A DNA stretch of 64,000 nucleotides from assembly GCF_000170755.1 (NCBI RefSeq), contig NZ_ABCK01000012.1:122209-186208 (forward strand), in the 5' to 3' direction. This DNA comes from Lentisphaera araneosa HTCC2155. GTDB taxonomy: Bacteria; Verrucomicrobiota; Lentisphaeria; Lentisphaerales; Lentisphaeraceae. Shown here one piece after another: positions 45,681 to 55,085 of the stretch. Numbering within the stretch: the first letter of the stretch is position 1; the number at the start of each line of letters is the position of its first letter. Below the pieces are notes generated by a model. That model ran no database searches, was not told where the DNA came from, and was given only the letters and a program-made list of their open reading frames with translations. Made by a program: the position numbers and the translations under genes.

Positions 45681-46280
45681 ATGAAGTTTTTGAAAAAGAA
45701 ATTTACTTTAATCGAAATTTTGGTGGTGGTGGCTATTATTGGTATTCTTGTTTCTTTCTTAGTGCCGGTTTTGGGTAATGCTAGAGATAAGAGTCGCTCA
45801 AGTGTATGTAAAAGCAACCTCAAACAAATTGGTACAACTATGTATATGTACCTAGATGACGCCAAACGCATTATACGTCATGCTAATTTCCCAAATCCTG
45901 GTCCATGGTCGACAAGGCAGAACTTCCCTGGCGATACGAGTGTCTTGGAGTGCCCAAGTGATCCGAATCCTAATCCGGAACAATGGAATCCCTCTTACGG
46001 CTTCAATTATTCGAATTTAAGTGAAAGAAAACTTAGTAAAGTTAATAATCCAGCACAGACTCTTTTCTTTGCTGATAGCGGACATGGAAACACAACTCAT
46101 CCATGGCATAATCGCGTTCCTTTAGGTTATCTGATAAATAACAAGTCAACCTGGGCTGCCCCCATAGGCATTCGCCATAATTACGCTCCTAATTTGTTGT
46201 GGGTCGATGGCCATGTTTCGTCGCTTAACAAGGACGTAATTACTATTCATCTAAGCGATGAATTTTGGGACTTAGAATAA
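45681..46280 (+). CDS. Type II pseudopilin-like protein (duplicate 2)
   Basis: 199 residues. [20 protein letters not shown] leader; [15 protein letters not shown] motif near the end. Start is the only ATG at the normal place with AAAGGAT upstream. Its product should be processed by a prepilin peptidase; function in Lentisphaera unclear. The next gene starts 2 bp after its stop, and the pair is a duplicate of 44446-45356. Confidence 0.87.
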   Translation: MKFLKKKFTLIEILVVVAIIGILVSFLVPVLGNARDKSRSSVCKSNLKQIGTTMYMYLDDAKRIIRHANFPNPGPWSTRQNFPGDTSVLECPSDPNPNPEQWNPSYGFNYSNLSERKLSKVNNPAQTLFFADSGHGNTTHPWHNRVPLGYLINNKSTWAAPIGIRHNYAPNLLWVDGHVSSLNKDVITIHLSDEFWDLE

Positions 46281-46282
46281 GG

Positions 46283-46930
46283 ATGAATAAAAAAGTATTA
46301 TATCTCCTCTTGCTCTTTAATTTGAGTATCTTTGCTCTTTCACCTGAAGTACAGACTGAGCTCGATAAGCGAAGTGCAGGCAAAGTGGCTATCCTTTGTG
46401 ACTTTGATTTTGAAAACAAGACTTATGAGCAACTCTCTCCCAAATGGGTCCCCATAAAAGGTCAGTATGAGATCCTTGATGGAAAGTTGGAAGGCAGAGA
46501 ACTCGCTGAAGATAAACACGTCGCAACGTCGGGCATGGATTTGGCTATCGGTCACAGAGCTTTAGTTTACTTTGAAGTCCAGCTACACAAGGCAAAAAAT
46601 GTCATTGTCACGCTCAATGGTGTGGGGCCAGGAAAAGGACATATATGTCGCGTGGTATTAACTCCAAAATTTTTAAGAGTTCAAAGTGATAGCAAGCCAA
46701 AAGCAGTCTACAACACTCGTAAGCAAGGTCATTCCCCGGACAAATACTACAAAGTCCTTGTGGAACTCAACAAAGATCAGCTAACAGTAAGAGTACTCAA
46801 TGCTGAGAATTCTGAGCCCTTAACAATTAAGCATGATTACATCAACTGGCCCATAAATAATATCCGCTGGGCCGTCGCCAAAGGCCCCGCAAGAATTGAT
46901 AATCTTACTGTCCTTAAGCTCAAGAAATGA
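46283..46930 (+). CDS. Secreted LamG-like protein (duplicate 2, complete)
   Basis: 215 residues from ATG 46283 with signal peptide (MNKKVLYLLLLFNLSIFALS). A jelly-roll like domain follows (AILCDFDFENKTYEQLSPKW; GHRALVYFEVQLHKAKNVIV; NKDQLTVRVLNAENSEPLTI; GPARIDNLTVLKLKK). It resembles DUF1080/LamG domains that bind glycans. The shorter copy at 45057 lacks the last two thirds. Confidence 0.72.
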   Translation: MNKKVLYLLLLFNLSIFALSPEVQTELDKRSAGKVAILCDFDFENKTYEQLSPKWVPIKGQYEILDGKLEGRELAEDKHVATSGMDLAIGHRALVYFEVQLHKAKNVIVTLNGVGPGKGHICRVVLTPKFLRVQSDSKPKAVYNTRKQGHSPDKYYKVLVELNKDQLTVRVLNAENSEPLTIKHDYINWPINNIRWAVAKGPARIDNLTVLKLKK

Positions 46931-47038
46931 TCTTATTGAGTGCACCATAGGACAATTTTCTTAAAATCTCTAACTCCGTCTTCTAGTCCTGATTCAGGCT
47001 TCTAGAACTTCTAAAATTTTAAAAAACTAGTACCTCTT

Positions 47039-48367
47039 ATGTATCGCTTCTTTATTTTTATTATCTTATGTCTCTCTATTAATTCATTAAACGCAAAAGA
47101 GCCAAATATCCTCTTTATTATGGTAGATGACCTCGGGTATCGCGATTTATCTATTTATGGTTCACCCGATATCCAGACGCCACGCATTGATCAGTTGATG
47201 AAAGAAGGCATGCGCTTTACGCAATTCACTGCCAATAGCTGTGTTTGTTCACCCTCAAGAGCCGCTTTTCTCACCGGCCGTAACCAAGACATGGTGGGAG
47301 TTCCCGGTGTTGTACGAACTCCTGATTCCGGCAACTGGGGCTTTCTCGACCCTGAGGCTACGACCATTGCCGATGTCTTCCAAAAAAATGGCTATCGAAC
47401 TAGCTTAATTGGTAAATGGCATTTGGGGCTTAAATCTCCCAATACGCCAAATGAAAGAGGCTTCGAATTTTTTCATGGTTTCTTGGGTGATATGATGGAT
47501 GATTATTGGGAACATACGCGTCACGGTAATGAGTACATGTACAAAAATTTCCAGCCACTTGCCACCAAGGGAACACACGCAACAGATTTGTTTAGTGATT
47601 GGGCAATAGCGGACATCGAAGCCGCCAAAAATGATGCGCGTCCCTTTTTTCAGTTTCTTGCCTACAACGCACCACATGACCCGATTCATCCCCCGAAAGA
47701 GTTCTATGAGAAATTCAAAAAAAGGCATCCAAATGCGAGTGAAAAACGTGCGCTACTTGCAGGTCTTATTGAGCATATGGATCATTCAATTGGACGTGTC
47801 TTAGACCATCTAAATAAACTCGGGCTAGCAAACAATACTCTCGTTGTTTTTACCTCCGACAACGGAGGCAAGCTCAGATATGGTGCAGATAATGGGAAGC
47901 TCCGCGCAGACAAAACTCACATGTACGAGGGAGGCTTACGCGTTTGCACTTCTTTCACTTGGCCGAGTAAAATCAAACCCGGTAGTCAATCAAAATTTAA
48001 GGCCATGACCATGGATTTTATGCCCACCTTGATTGATGCCGCGGGCATTCAATACTCGGGTCACATGGATGGCCAATCATTTCTCGAGGAAGTGCTTTAT
48101 GCCAATCAAAAAGAATTTACCAAGCGCAAGCAATACTATACTTGGTTGCAGGGCTACAAGAAACACGCCCTTAGAATTGCTGATTGGAAGCTTGTAAAAG
48201 ATAGCCAAAAACACAAGTACGAGCTTTACAATCTTAAAGAAGATCCTTTTGAGAAGAAGGACCTCAGCAAAGACTATCCCGAGAAATTTAGCGAAATGCG
48301 CAAAGATATGGATTCTTACCTTACAAAAGCAGCTAAGGTTAACTGGAAACGTCCCTCGCAGAAATAG
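47039..48367 (+). CDS. Secreted sulfatase
   Basis: 442 residues. Signal peptide (MYRFFIFIILCLSINSLNA), NILFIMVDDLGYRD, CSPSRAAFLTG (Cys70), LIGKWHLG, NAPHDPIHPP, FTSDNGGKLRYG and YELYNLKEDPFEKKDLS give a typical formylglycine sulfatase. No clear ribosome site precedes the ATG. A damaged copy of its last 25 codons lies at 49985-50059 after the next gene. Confidence 0.92.
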   Translation: MYRFFIFIILCLSINSLNAKEPNILFIMVDDLGYRDLSIYGSPDIQTPRIDQLMKEGMRFTQFTANSCVCSPSRAAFLTGRNQDMVGVPGVVRTPDSGNWGFLDPEATTIADVFQKNGYRTSLIGKWHLGLKSPNTPNERGFEFFHGFLGDMMDDYWEHTRHGNEYMYKNFQPLATKGTHATDLFSDWAIADIEAAKNDARPFFQFLAYNAPHDPIHPPKEFYEKFKKRHPNASEKRALLAGLIEHMDHSIGRVLDHLNKLGLANNTLVVFTSDNGGKLRYGADNGKLRADKTHMYEGGLRVCTSFTWPSKIKPGSQSKFKAMTMDFMPTLIDAAGIQYSGHMDGQSFLEEVLYANQKEFTKRKQYYTWLQGYKKHALRIADWKLVKDSQKHKYELYNLKEDPFEKKDLSKDYPEKFSEMRKDMDSYLTKAAKVNWKRPSQK

Positions 48368-48477
48368 GCATTAATGAGGGTTGATTGGATCAGCATATAG
48401 AAATGAGTCCGTGTAATTAGTGGGCTGTATTTCTCTTTAAATTTAGTTAAGAAAACATTTAAGCATCGAGTTAATAA

Positions 48478-49962
48478 ATGAAACAAATAATCTTGTTTAT
48501 AGTCATCGCAATGAGTTTGATCTTGCCCTGTTTCGCAGGAGATCAAAACAATAAAAGGATCACTTTAAGCGGCGTCTTTAAAGACCATGCGGTTCTTCAA
48601 CGAGACTGTCCTGTACCCATCTGGGGTACAGCATTTCCAGGTCAACAGGTGAGCGTTGATTTTGCTGGACAAAAGAAAACCACGAAGGCAGATAAAAACG
48701 GCATGTGGTTATTGACGCTTGATCCTCTTGAGCCTTCTGCAGAAGGCAGAACACTGCTTGCCTCAAATGCTGAGGGTGATTCCATTGCTCTTAAAGATAT
48801 TCTTGTAGGTGATGTTTGGTTGTGTGCAGGTCAGTCCAATATGAGGATGTCTTTACGTGCTTGTTTAAAGTCTAAACCTGTCGCTGATGCCCATAAAAAA
48901 GCAGGTAATAACTTACTGCGTCTCTGTACGATTCCGAAATCGGTCTCGGATGAGCTACAGACGGATGTTGATTGCAATTGGGCTGTGGCAACAAGAGATA
49001 CCTCACTCCCGTTTTCAGCGATTGGCTATCTATTCGGTCAGACTATTCAAGAAGAACTAGCCGTCCCTATTGGCGTCATTAATGGCAGTTGGGGTGGTAC
49101 TTTTATCGAGCAGTGGATGCCAAGTGATGTGGTTAAAAAAAGAGCGGACTGCAAAGCCTTTAATAAAAAAGTTGATGAACGGAGGAAGAAAGATCCTAAT
49201 TCTTCCGGACCAGGCGGTCACTTTAATGGCATGATTGGGCCTATCATGCCCTATGGTTTAAAGGGTGTTTTATGGTACCAGGGTGAGGGTAACGTCTGGG
49301 GATTCTCCACCTATAAGCATAAAATATCTACTATGATTGCTGACTGGCGTCGTCTATTTAAATCGCCTAAGCTTCCCTTTATTATGACCTCGCTGGCTCC
49401 ATTTGGAGTTAGAAAAGATAAGCCGATAGATTCTCATAGTTCCCGCTTTGCCGAGGGATTAGCTGAAGTAGAGCAGAGCATAGAAAATGCTTGGCTTATT
49501 ACCATACCGGATGGAGGCATGCAAAAAGATATTCATCCACCTTTTAAGGAAATTCCTGCGCAGCGTTTTAGCGCCATGGCATTGGCAAAGGTTTATAAGA
49601 AAGCAGGAGTTTATAAAGGGCCTGTTTTTAAGTCATGGGAAGTCCTAGGAGGCAAGGCTCTGGTAAAGTTTGACTCCGTCGGTACTGGCCTCACGAGCAA
49701 AACGCTAAATCTAGATGGACATGAAGTTCCTAAAGAAACACTTTTAGGTTTTGAAATAGTCGATGAGAGCGGCGTCTTTTACCCCGCCAATGCTGTCGTT
49801 GACGACAATAATAGCGTGGTTCTTTCGCATCCCACAGTCAAAAAGCCTATTGCCGTACGCTATGGTTGGGCTCCTTTTCCCCTGTGTAATCTCTACAATA
49901 AAGAAAATTTTGCGGCTTACCCCTTTAGAACAGATCGTTGGCACTGGCGTACCCCCAAGTAA
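48478..49962 (+). CDS. Sialate O-acetylesterase-like SGNH hydrolase
   Basis: 494 residues, signal peptide (to about FAGD). CAGQSNM (Ser120) is the SGNH nucleophile block; GPIMPYGLKGVLWYQGEGN and HPPFKEIPAQRF match the acetylesterase family (block V His in the last). An immunoglobulin-like N-terminal region (VFKDHAVLQRDCPVPIWGTA) is usual. It should remove acetyl groups from sugars, which prepares sulfated or acetylated polysaccharide for the other enzymes here. Confidence 0.88.
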   Translation: MKQIILFIVIAMSLILPCFAGDQNNKRITLSGVFKDHAVLQRDCPVPIWGTAFPGQQVSVDFAGQKKTTKADKNGMWLLTLDPLEPSAEGRTLLASNAEGDSIALKDILVGDVWLCAGQSNMRMSLRACLKSKPVADAHKKAGNNLLRLCTIPKSVSDELQTDVDCNWAVATRDTSLPFSAIGYLFGQTIQEELAVPIGVINGSWGGTFIEQWMPSDVVKKRADCKAFNKKVDERRKKDPNSSGPGGHFNGMIGPIMPYGLKGVLWYQGEGNVWGFSTYKHKISTMIADWRRLFKSPKLPFIMTSLAPFGVRKDKPIDSHSSRFAEGLAEVEQSIENAWLITIPDGGMQKDIHPPFKEIPAQRFSAMALAKVYKKAGVYKGPVFKSWEVLGGKALVKFDSVGTGLTSKTLNLDGHEVPKETLLGFEIVDESGVFYPANAVVDDNNSVVLSHPTVKKPIAVRYGWAPFPLCNLYNKENFAAYPFRTDRWHWRTPK

Positions 49963-49984
49963 TTAATACTTCGATAAACTTTGC

Positions 49985-50059
49985 AAAATGCGCAAAGATA
50001 TTGATTATTAGCTCCGCAAAACTGATAAATTCAACTGGACGCGCCCCTCACAAAAATAG
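49985..50059 (+). pseudogene. Remnant of sulfatase C-terminus
   Basis: Translates KMRKDIDY*LRKTDKFNWTRPSQK and a stop, matching the end of the sulfatase at 47039 (EMRKDMDSY then LTKAAKVNWKRPSQK). There is an internal stop after DY. It begins 23 bp after the esterase stop, so a second sulfatase once followed the esterase and was deleted to its tail. Confidence 0.8.
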
Positions 50060-50323
50060 CTTTGTGCTTTCTCGGCATTTCGAAAGACGCCAAGTTCTTT
50101 GACGAAAACTGACCAATTAAGTAGTGAATGATAGAACGGCATTATGTCCTAATAAGTATGCTATTAATCCAGCAAGGAATTAGATTTACTTTTTAGTGCT
50201 GAAAGTACGCATTAACTTACTCGAGTTTGTCATAGTTAGAAAAAAAGATAGATGAAGAATTAGTGAGTTCCGCATGCATGCATAACATTATTCTATAATA
50301 CTTCACCTGGTTTGGTTCGATAT

Positions 50324-50425
50324 ATGCCGGACTCACAAGTGAGCCCTCAAGCTTTTTTACAGGCCTGATCGTGTGGCTGACACCACACGTTATTTTATGC
50401 CGGACTCACAATTGAACCCTCAAGC
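50324..50425. repeat. Direct repeats with hairpins upstream of hydrolase
   Basis: ATGCCGGACTCACAAGTGAG is repeated 73 bp later (ATGCCGGACTCACAATTGA), both continuing CCCTCAAGC. Between them is CGTGTGG-CTGACA-CCACACG (50370-50389), whose arms equal those at 45443-45461. The rest of 50060-50530 holds no recognised gene. Confidence 0.7.
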
Positions 50426-50477
50426 AGCTGCTAGCAGTACTTCGCAGACAAATTAGGACTTTAGAGGCTTGATCGTG

Positions 50478-50501
50478 TAAGATAATGACTGGACGTACAA
50501 G
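50478..50501 (+). promoter_or_regulatory. Candidate promoter, GTAAGA-N13-TACAAG
   Basis: GTGTAAGA (AAGA 50479-50482), 13 nt, TACAAG (50496-50501), 30 bp upstream of the start. One base shorter than the other members, and the last -10 base differs. Confidence 0.35.
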
Positions 50502-50530
50502 TATTAGAAAAATTAATTAATGGAGTTTTC

Positions 50531-52567
50531 GTGAATAAAATAAAATTCCTTGCCCTTTTATCTTACTGTTTCGCATCTGTTCTTATGGCCGATGGCGAAA
50601 AAGACAACCATCCCGATTCGGTGCGTCAAATCCCTAAGGTCGGCATTGAAGTTCCTGCTAAGGATCAAGCCAAGCTTAACAAAGAGCTCAGTGAGCTGGC
50701 CTCATTAATCGATTCCTTACAGACCAGTAAATTTCTTATTGCCAAAAAACTTTCACCCGATGTAGAAATCTTTCATCGTTGCATCAAGGACAATCTCGAG
50801 AACCGCGAATTCTTTCATATAAATCATCTGGCACAGGCTCACGGGCTTATTGAGCTAGGAAAAGAGCGTGCTAAGTTTTTACTTATGGGTAAGGCACCTT
50901 GGCTACAAGAAACTGGACTCGTTGTACGTGGTTTCCGTAGTGAATTAGATGGGAGCGCTCAACCCTATGGACTAGTGATTCCTGATAACTATCGGCCTCA
51001 GGGAGAAAAGGAACTTCGCCTCGATATTTGGTTTCATGGGCGAGGTGAAAGTCTGTCCGAGACAGTCTTTATGGCTAAGCAAATGAAAGATGTGGGCTAC
51101 TACTCACCACGCAACACTATTGTCTTGCATCCTTATGGTCGTTATAGCAATGCCTTTAAGTTTGCCGGAGAAGTCGATACTTTAGAAGCTTTGGAACATG
51201 TAAAAACTCAGTACCGCATTAACGAAGAATTAATTAGTGTGCGTGGCTTTTCCATGGGGGGGGCGGGCTGTTGGCAATTCGCTCACTTATATGCTGATCG
51301 CTGGTTTGCAGCTAATCCAGGAGCGGGCTTTTCTGAAACTCCGGAATTTCTGAAATCCTTCCAAAAAGAAACTCTAAAACCTTATTGGTGGGAAGAAAAA
51401 CTCTGGCGTTGGTATGACTCAGATGATAATGCGATCAATTTATCTCATGTTCCGCTTATCGCCTATAGCGGCGAATTAGATAGGCAAAAGCAAGCGGCGG
51501 ACATCATGGAGATGGCCTTGGCTAAAGAAGGTATTGAGCTAATGCATATAATTGGTCCAAATACCAAGCATAAGATCCATCCAGATTCAAAAAAAATCAT
51601 TGAAGAAAAAATGTATAGTCTGGCGAAAGCCGGAAAAGACAAAGTCCCTCGCATAATTAATAAATTGACTCATACACTCAAATATAATAAGCAGTACTGG
51701 CTGACGATCAGCGCCATGAAGGAACATTGGGAGCCCGCTCGTGTACGTGCTGAGATTGTGGGCAATCAAATTGACATCATCACATCGGGTACAAGAGGCT
51801 TGAAATTTAAAATGAAAGCAGGGCAGGCGCCTTTTGAACTCAATAAAGAAGTGATTTTAAATATTGATGGACAAAAATTAATCGTCTCCAAGGCGCTCTC
51901 GGACCGTAGTTGGGGATGTGAGGTTTATCAGGAAGCTGGCCAGTGGCAAATGGGATCAAATGATGCCAAGCTCAAAAAGGTACACGAACTTCAGGGGCCC
52001 ATCGACGATGCTCTCATGAGCAGCTTTATCATGGTGACGCCAAGTGGTGAAGCCATTAATGAGACTATTGGCCAATGGTGTGAGAGTGAGCAAAAGCGCG
52101 CTATAAAGCATTGGCGGCAGCACTTTCGTGGTCATGCCCGTGTGAAAAAGGATACTGAAATTACTGAGCAAGATATAGTTGAGCACAATCTTATATTGTG
52201 GGGTGACTTCTCCTCAAATAAAGTCATTGCTGACATTCTTTCCAAAATACCCCTGAAGTGGGATAAGGAAAAAGTACAAATGGGTAAAAAAACTTTTGAT
52301 GCCAAGAGTCATGCACCGATTCTGATCTACACCAATCCGCTGAATTCGCAAAAATATATTGTCATCAATAGTAGTTTCACCTACCGCGAATACGCCTATT
52401 TAAATAATGCCCGCCAAGTCCCCATGTTGCCGGATTGGGCCATTGTGGACATTGTAAGTAAACCCGAACTGAATGAGATGAAAACGCGCTTCCCCGGCAT
52501 TCCTAAAGATGCCGACTTCTTTGATGAAAACTGGCAACTAAAGAGCAGAGTAGGCAGGCAGAGGTAG
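50531..52567 (+). CDS. Secreted alpha/beta hydrolase (peptidase S9/esterase-like), GTG start
   Basis: 678 residues. GTG start with GGAG 5 bp upstream (50522-50525), no better ATG. Signal peptide near MNKIKFLALLSYCFASVLMA. An alpha/beta-hydrolase region (about 130-370) has the nucleophile elbow GFSMGG (Ser241), RPQGEKELRLDIWFHGRGES, RINEELISVRGFS and the late acid/His candidates ILSGELDRQ-like and HIIGPNTKHKIHP. The C-terminal half (from about 385) is beta-rich with a jelly-roll like region. An esterase or peptidase acting on polysaccharide side groups is likely, but the substrate is unknown. Confidence 0.75.
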   Translation: MNKIKFLALLSYCFASVLMADGEKDNHPDSVRQIPKVGIEVPAKDQAKLNKELSELASLIDSLQTSKFLIAKKLSPDVEIFHRCIKDNLENREFFHINHLAQAHGLIELGKERAKFLLMGKAPWLQETGLVVRGFRSELDGSAQPYGLVIPDNYRPQGEKELRLDIWFHGRGESLSETVFMAKQMKDVGYYSPRNTIVLHPYGRYSNAFKFAGEVDTLEALEHVKTQYRINEELISVRGFSMGGAGCWQFAHLYADRWFAANPGAGFSETPEFLKSFQKETLKPYWWEEKLWRWYDSDDNAINLSHVPLIAYSGELDRQKQAADIMEMALAKEGIELMHIIGPNTKHKIHPDSKKIIEEKMYSLAKAGKDKVPRIINKLTHTLKYNKQYWLTISAMKEHWEPARVRAEIVGNQIDIITSGTRGLKFKMKAGQAPFELNKEVILNIDGQKLIVSKALSDRSWGCEVYQEAGQWQMGSNDAKLKKVHELQGPIDDALMSSFIMVTPSGEAINETIGQWCESEQKRAIKHWRQHFRGHARVKKDTEITEQDIVEHNLILWGDFSSNKVIADILSKIPLKWDKEKVQMGKKTFDAKSHAPILIYTNPLNSQKYIVINSSFTYREYAYLNNARQVPMLPDWAIVDIVSKPELNEMKTRFPGIPKDADFFDENWQLKSRVGRQR

Positions 52568-52650
52568 TATTACAGGCCCAAGAGAAAGACCACTTTATTT
52601 AAGGCCTATACTGAATATCGGCATAATTATTATTTTTTGTTTAAAATAGA

Positions 52651-52675
52651 TAAGATCTCGAACTTCCCGAATAAA
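52651..52675 (+). promoter_or_regulatory. Candidate promoter, TAAGA-N14 class (weak -10)
   Basis: TAAGA (52651-52655), 14 nt, AATAAA (52670-52675). Shares TAAGATCTCGA with 44384-44394. The spacing fits; the -10 base content is less typical. Start is 40 bp downstream. Confidence 0.35.
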
Positions 52676-52714
52676 GCTAAGTAAATAAACAGAATCCTTT
52701 AGATAGAGTGTGTG

Positions 52715-54856
52715 ATGGAAAAAATGTGTACAAGAAGAAATTATTTAATGAGGCTTTTGTCGAAAAAGATCATCGTCTTGATGAGCTTGGTCTTTTCAAG
52801 CTTATTCATTTACGCAGAAGAGGCTACATTTTATGTCTCACTAGATGGTGATGATAAAAATCTTGGCAGTAAAACTCAAGCATTTAGAACCTTAGAAAGG
52901 GCTCAGAAGGCCATTCAAAATTTAAGGGCGATCCCTGTGGGAGGAGCAAAAGTAATCCTGCGTGGGGGAATTTATCAACGAAGTACAAGTTTTAAACTTA
53001 CGGAAGCAGATTCCGGAAGAGGTGGGGCAACCGTAACATATATGTCTGCTCCAGGTGAGCTTGCCACACTTTTTGGTGGTCGTATTCTGAAGCGTGAATG
53101 GTTTAGTCCTGTAACTAAGCCCGCAGTATTGAAGCGGCTAATCAGTGCCAAGGCCCAAACAAAGCTACTCAAGTGTAATCTCAAAGCACATGCTATTAGC
53201 GAGTATGGAGCATTAAAACGTCGAGGTTTTTCGCTACCAACGCCACAGCCTCCTTTGCAGTTGTTTGTCAATGGTAAGCAAATGACTCTTGCTCGTTACC
53301 CCAATGAAGGCCATATGAGAATTGCAAAAGTATTGGATATGGGACCTAAGCGCAATGATAAAAATTTCAACAAGCAAGGGGGGATATTTACCTACAGTGA
53401 CAAGCGTCCTGGTCTATGGGGTACAGAACAGGATATATGGCTCAATGGGGTGTTCAGTAAAGATTGGGAGTGGTCTTTCAACAAAGTGGCGAGGATTGAA
53501 GAAAAAACGGCAAAAATAACACTGGCCTACGGTGAAGTAAGTGGACTTTTAAACTGGAAAAAAGATTTTTTTTACGCTGAAAATATACTGGAAGAAATAG
53601 ATATGCCAGGTGAATATTTTATCGATCGCAATGAAGGAATTCTTTACATCTTGCCACCAGCAGATTTCGACAATGCACACATCGCGGTATCTACACTTAG
53701 GCAGAGCATGGTGGAGCTAGATGGCGCTGAGTATCTAAGTTTTCAAGGTATACGTTTTGACACCTCACGCAAATCCGCAATTGAGGGCAAGGGTAAAGCT
53801 ATAGGGATAAAATCATGTGAAATTGCCCGTCATGGTATCAGTGCAATACGCTTGAAAGGTGAAGGACATATGATTGAATCCTGTGATATTTATCAGATTG
53901 GGGGGACTGCTATAAGCCTTGATGGTGGTGACTGGGAAACATTAAAAGCAAGTGGATGTGTTGTTGAAAATACTCATATTCACCACTGGGGTGAATGGCA
54001 GCGAGTTTATTGCCCAGGAGTCACTTTACGTGGGGTGGGGCATGTGGTGCGGCACTCGGAGTTCGATAATTTCCCTCATAACGCAATAGAAATCCGAGGC
54101 AACGATCATTTGATTGAGTACAACCTTTTCCACAATGGCCCCAGTGACTTCAAGGATATGGGCGTGATTTACGGAAATATGGGAACAAAACCCCATCATC
54201 GAGGAACTATAATCCGTAGGAATTTCTTCCGAGCTGTAGCCTCAGAAAAACCCAAGCAGAATGCCGTGTATCCGGACAATGGAACCATGGGGTGGTTAAT
54301 TGAAGAAAACATCTTCTACAAGACTGGAAATACGGGTCCAAAGCCCATGGGCGCAATCATGACTAATGGTGGATCTTATTTAACTATTAGGAATAACATG
54401 TTTATCGATTGTGCTTCAACATTTATACAAAGTTATTTTCTGGCAACATGGAATAAAAAAGCTGTAAAAAGCTATGAAAAAAAATGGTTGGCTCTAATGG
54501 AAAGCTATAATTTCGACACAATGCCACATGGAAGACGTTACCCTGGCTTAGTTAACTTGTTAGAGGAAGACCGCATTCAACCCGATAGCTGTGTGTTTGA
54601 GCGGAATCTAATATGGAATCCAAGTGTGCCCTTAAAACACGAGGGTTTCTTCACAACGAAAGGAGGTCCAACAAATCTTGTAAAAGCACGGGCTAATCAC
54701 ATTGCTAAGAAAGATCCTGGATTTATCAACTGGAAAGCTGGTGAGTTTTCATTGCGAAAGGATGCTCCAGTACTAAAATCCATCCCTGGTTTCAAGCTCA
54801 TTCCCTTTGAAAAGATCGGGCGAAAGGGGCCAGTCGGCCCAAGCTCAAGACCATAA
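52715..54856 (+). CDS. Secreted right-handed beta-helix protein
   Basis: About 713 residues from ATG 52715 (a GTG at 52712 sits right before). Signal peptide near RLLSKKIIVLMSLVFSSLFIYA. The body is a large parallel beta-helix: TFYVSLDGDDKNLGSKTQAF entry, then repeated GIKSCEIARHGISAIRLKG, SCDIYQIGGTAISLDGGDWE, HVVRHSEFDNFPHNAIEIRG, NHLIEYNLFHNGP-like turns. Such folds cover polysaccharide lyases and GH-type hydrolases; no catalytic set was identified. A long N-terminal insert (70-200) before the helix is usual for this subfamily. Confidence 0.78.
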   Translation: MEKMCTRRNYLMRLLSKKIIVLMSLVFSSLFIYAEEATFYVSLDGDDKNLGSKTQAFRTLERAQKAIQNLRAIPVGGAKVILRGGIYQRSTSFKLTEADSGRGGATVTYMSAPGELATLFGGRILKREWFSPVTKPAVLKRLISAKAQTKLLKCNLKAHAISEYGALKRRGFSLPTPQPPLQLFVNGKQMTLARYPNEGHMRIAKVLDMGPKRNDKNFNKQGGIFTYSDKRPGLWGTEQDIWLNGVFSKDWEWSFNKVARIEEKTAKITLAYGEVSGLLNWKKDFFYAENILEEIDMPGEYFIDRNEGILYILPPADFDNAHIAVSTLRQSMVELDGAEYLSFQGIRFDTSRKSAIEGKGKAIGIKSCEIARHGISAIRLKGEGHMIESCDIYQIGGTAISLDGGDWETLKASGCVVENTHIHHWGEWQRVYCPGVTLRGVGHVVRHSEFDNFPHNAIEIRGNDHLIEYNLFHNGPSDFKDMGVIYGNMGTKPHHRGTIIRRNFFRAVASEKPKQNAVYPDNGTMGWLIEENIFYKTGNTGPKPMGAIMTNGGSYLTIRNNMFIDCASTFIQSYFLATWNKKAVKSYEKKWLALMESYNFDTMPHGRRYPGLVNLLEEDRIQPDSCVFERNLIWNPSVPLKHEGFFTTKGGPTNLVKARANHIAKKDPGFINWKAGEFSLRKDAPVLKSIPGFKLIPFEKIGRKGPVGPSSRP

Positions 54857-55022
54857 AGTTTAGGATTCCATACATAAGTCGAAGATTTTAATTCATTTCA
54901 ACAAGAAGGAGTACTGAAGTTTTAGATCTTGTCTAATAGCTTTGCGGGTTTCGCATTTTTTTGAATACAAACATATTATAGATATGAGACTGAAAAGGTT
55001 CATGATTTTTTAATAAAAGATG

Positions 55023-55047
55023 TAAGATTGTTCGTGTTTAGTACAAT
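55023..55047 (+). promoter_or_regulatory. Candidate promoter, GTAAGA-N14-TACAAT class
   Basis: TGTAAGA (AAGA 55024-55027), 14 nt, TACAAT (55042-55047), 39 bp upstream of the DUF1552 start. Confidence 0.5.
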
Positions 55048-55085
55048 CTTAATTATAAGGATTTTTATTTAAGGACGCTTTCTTT

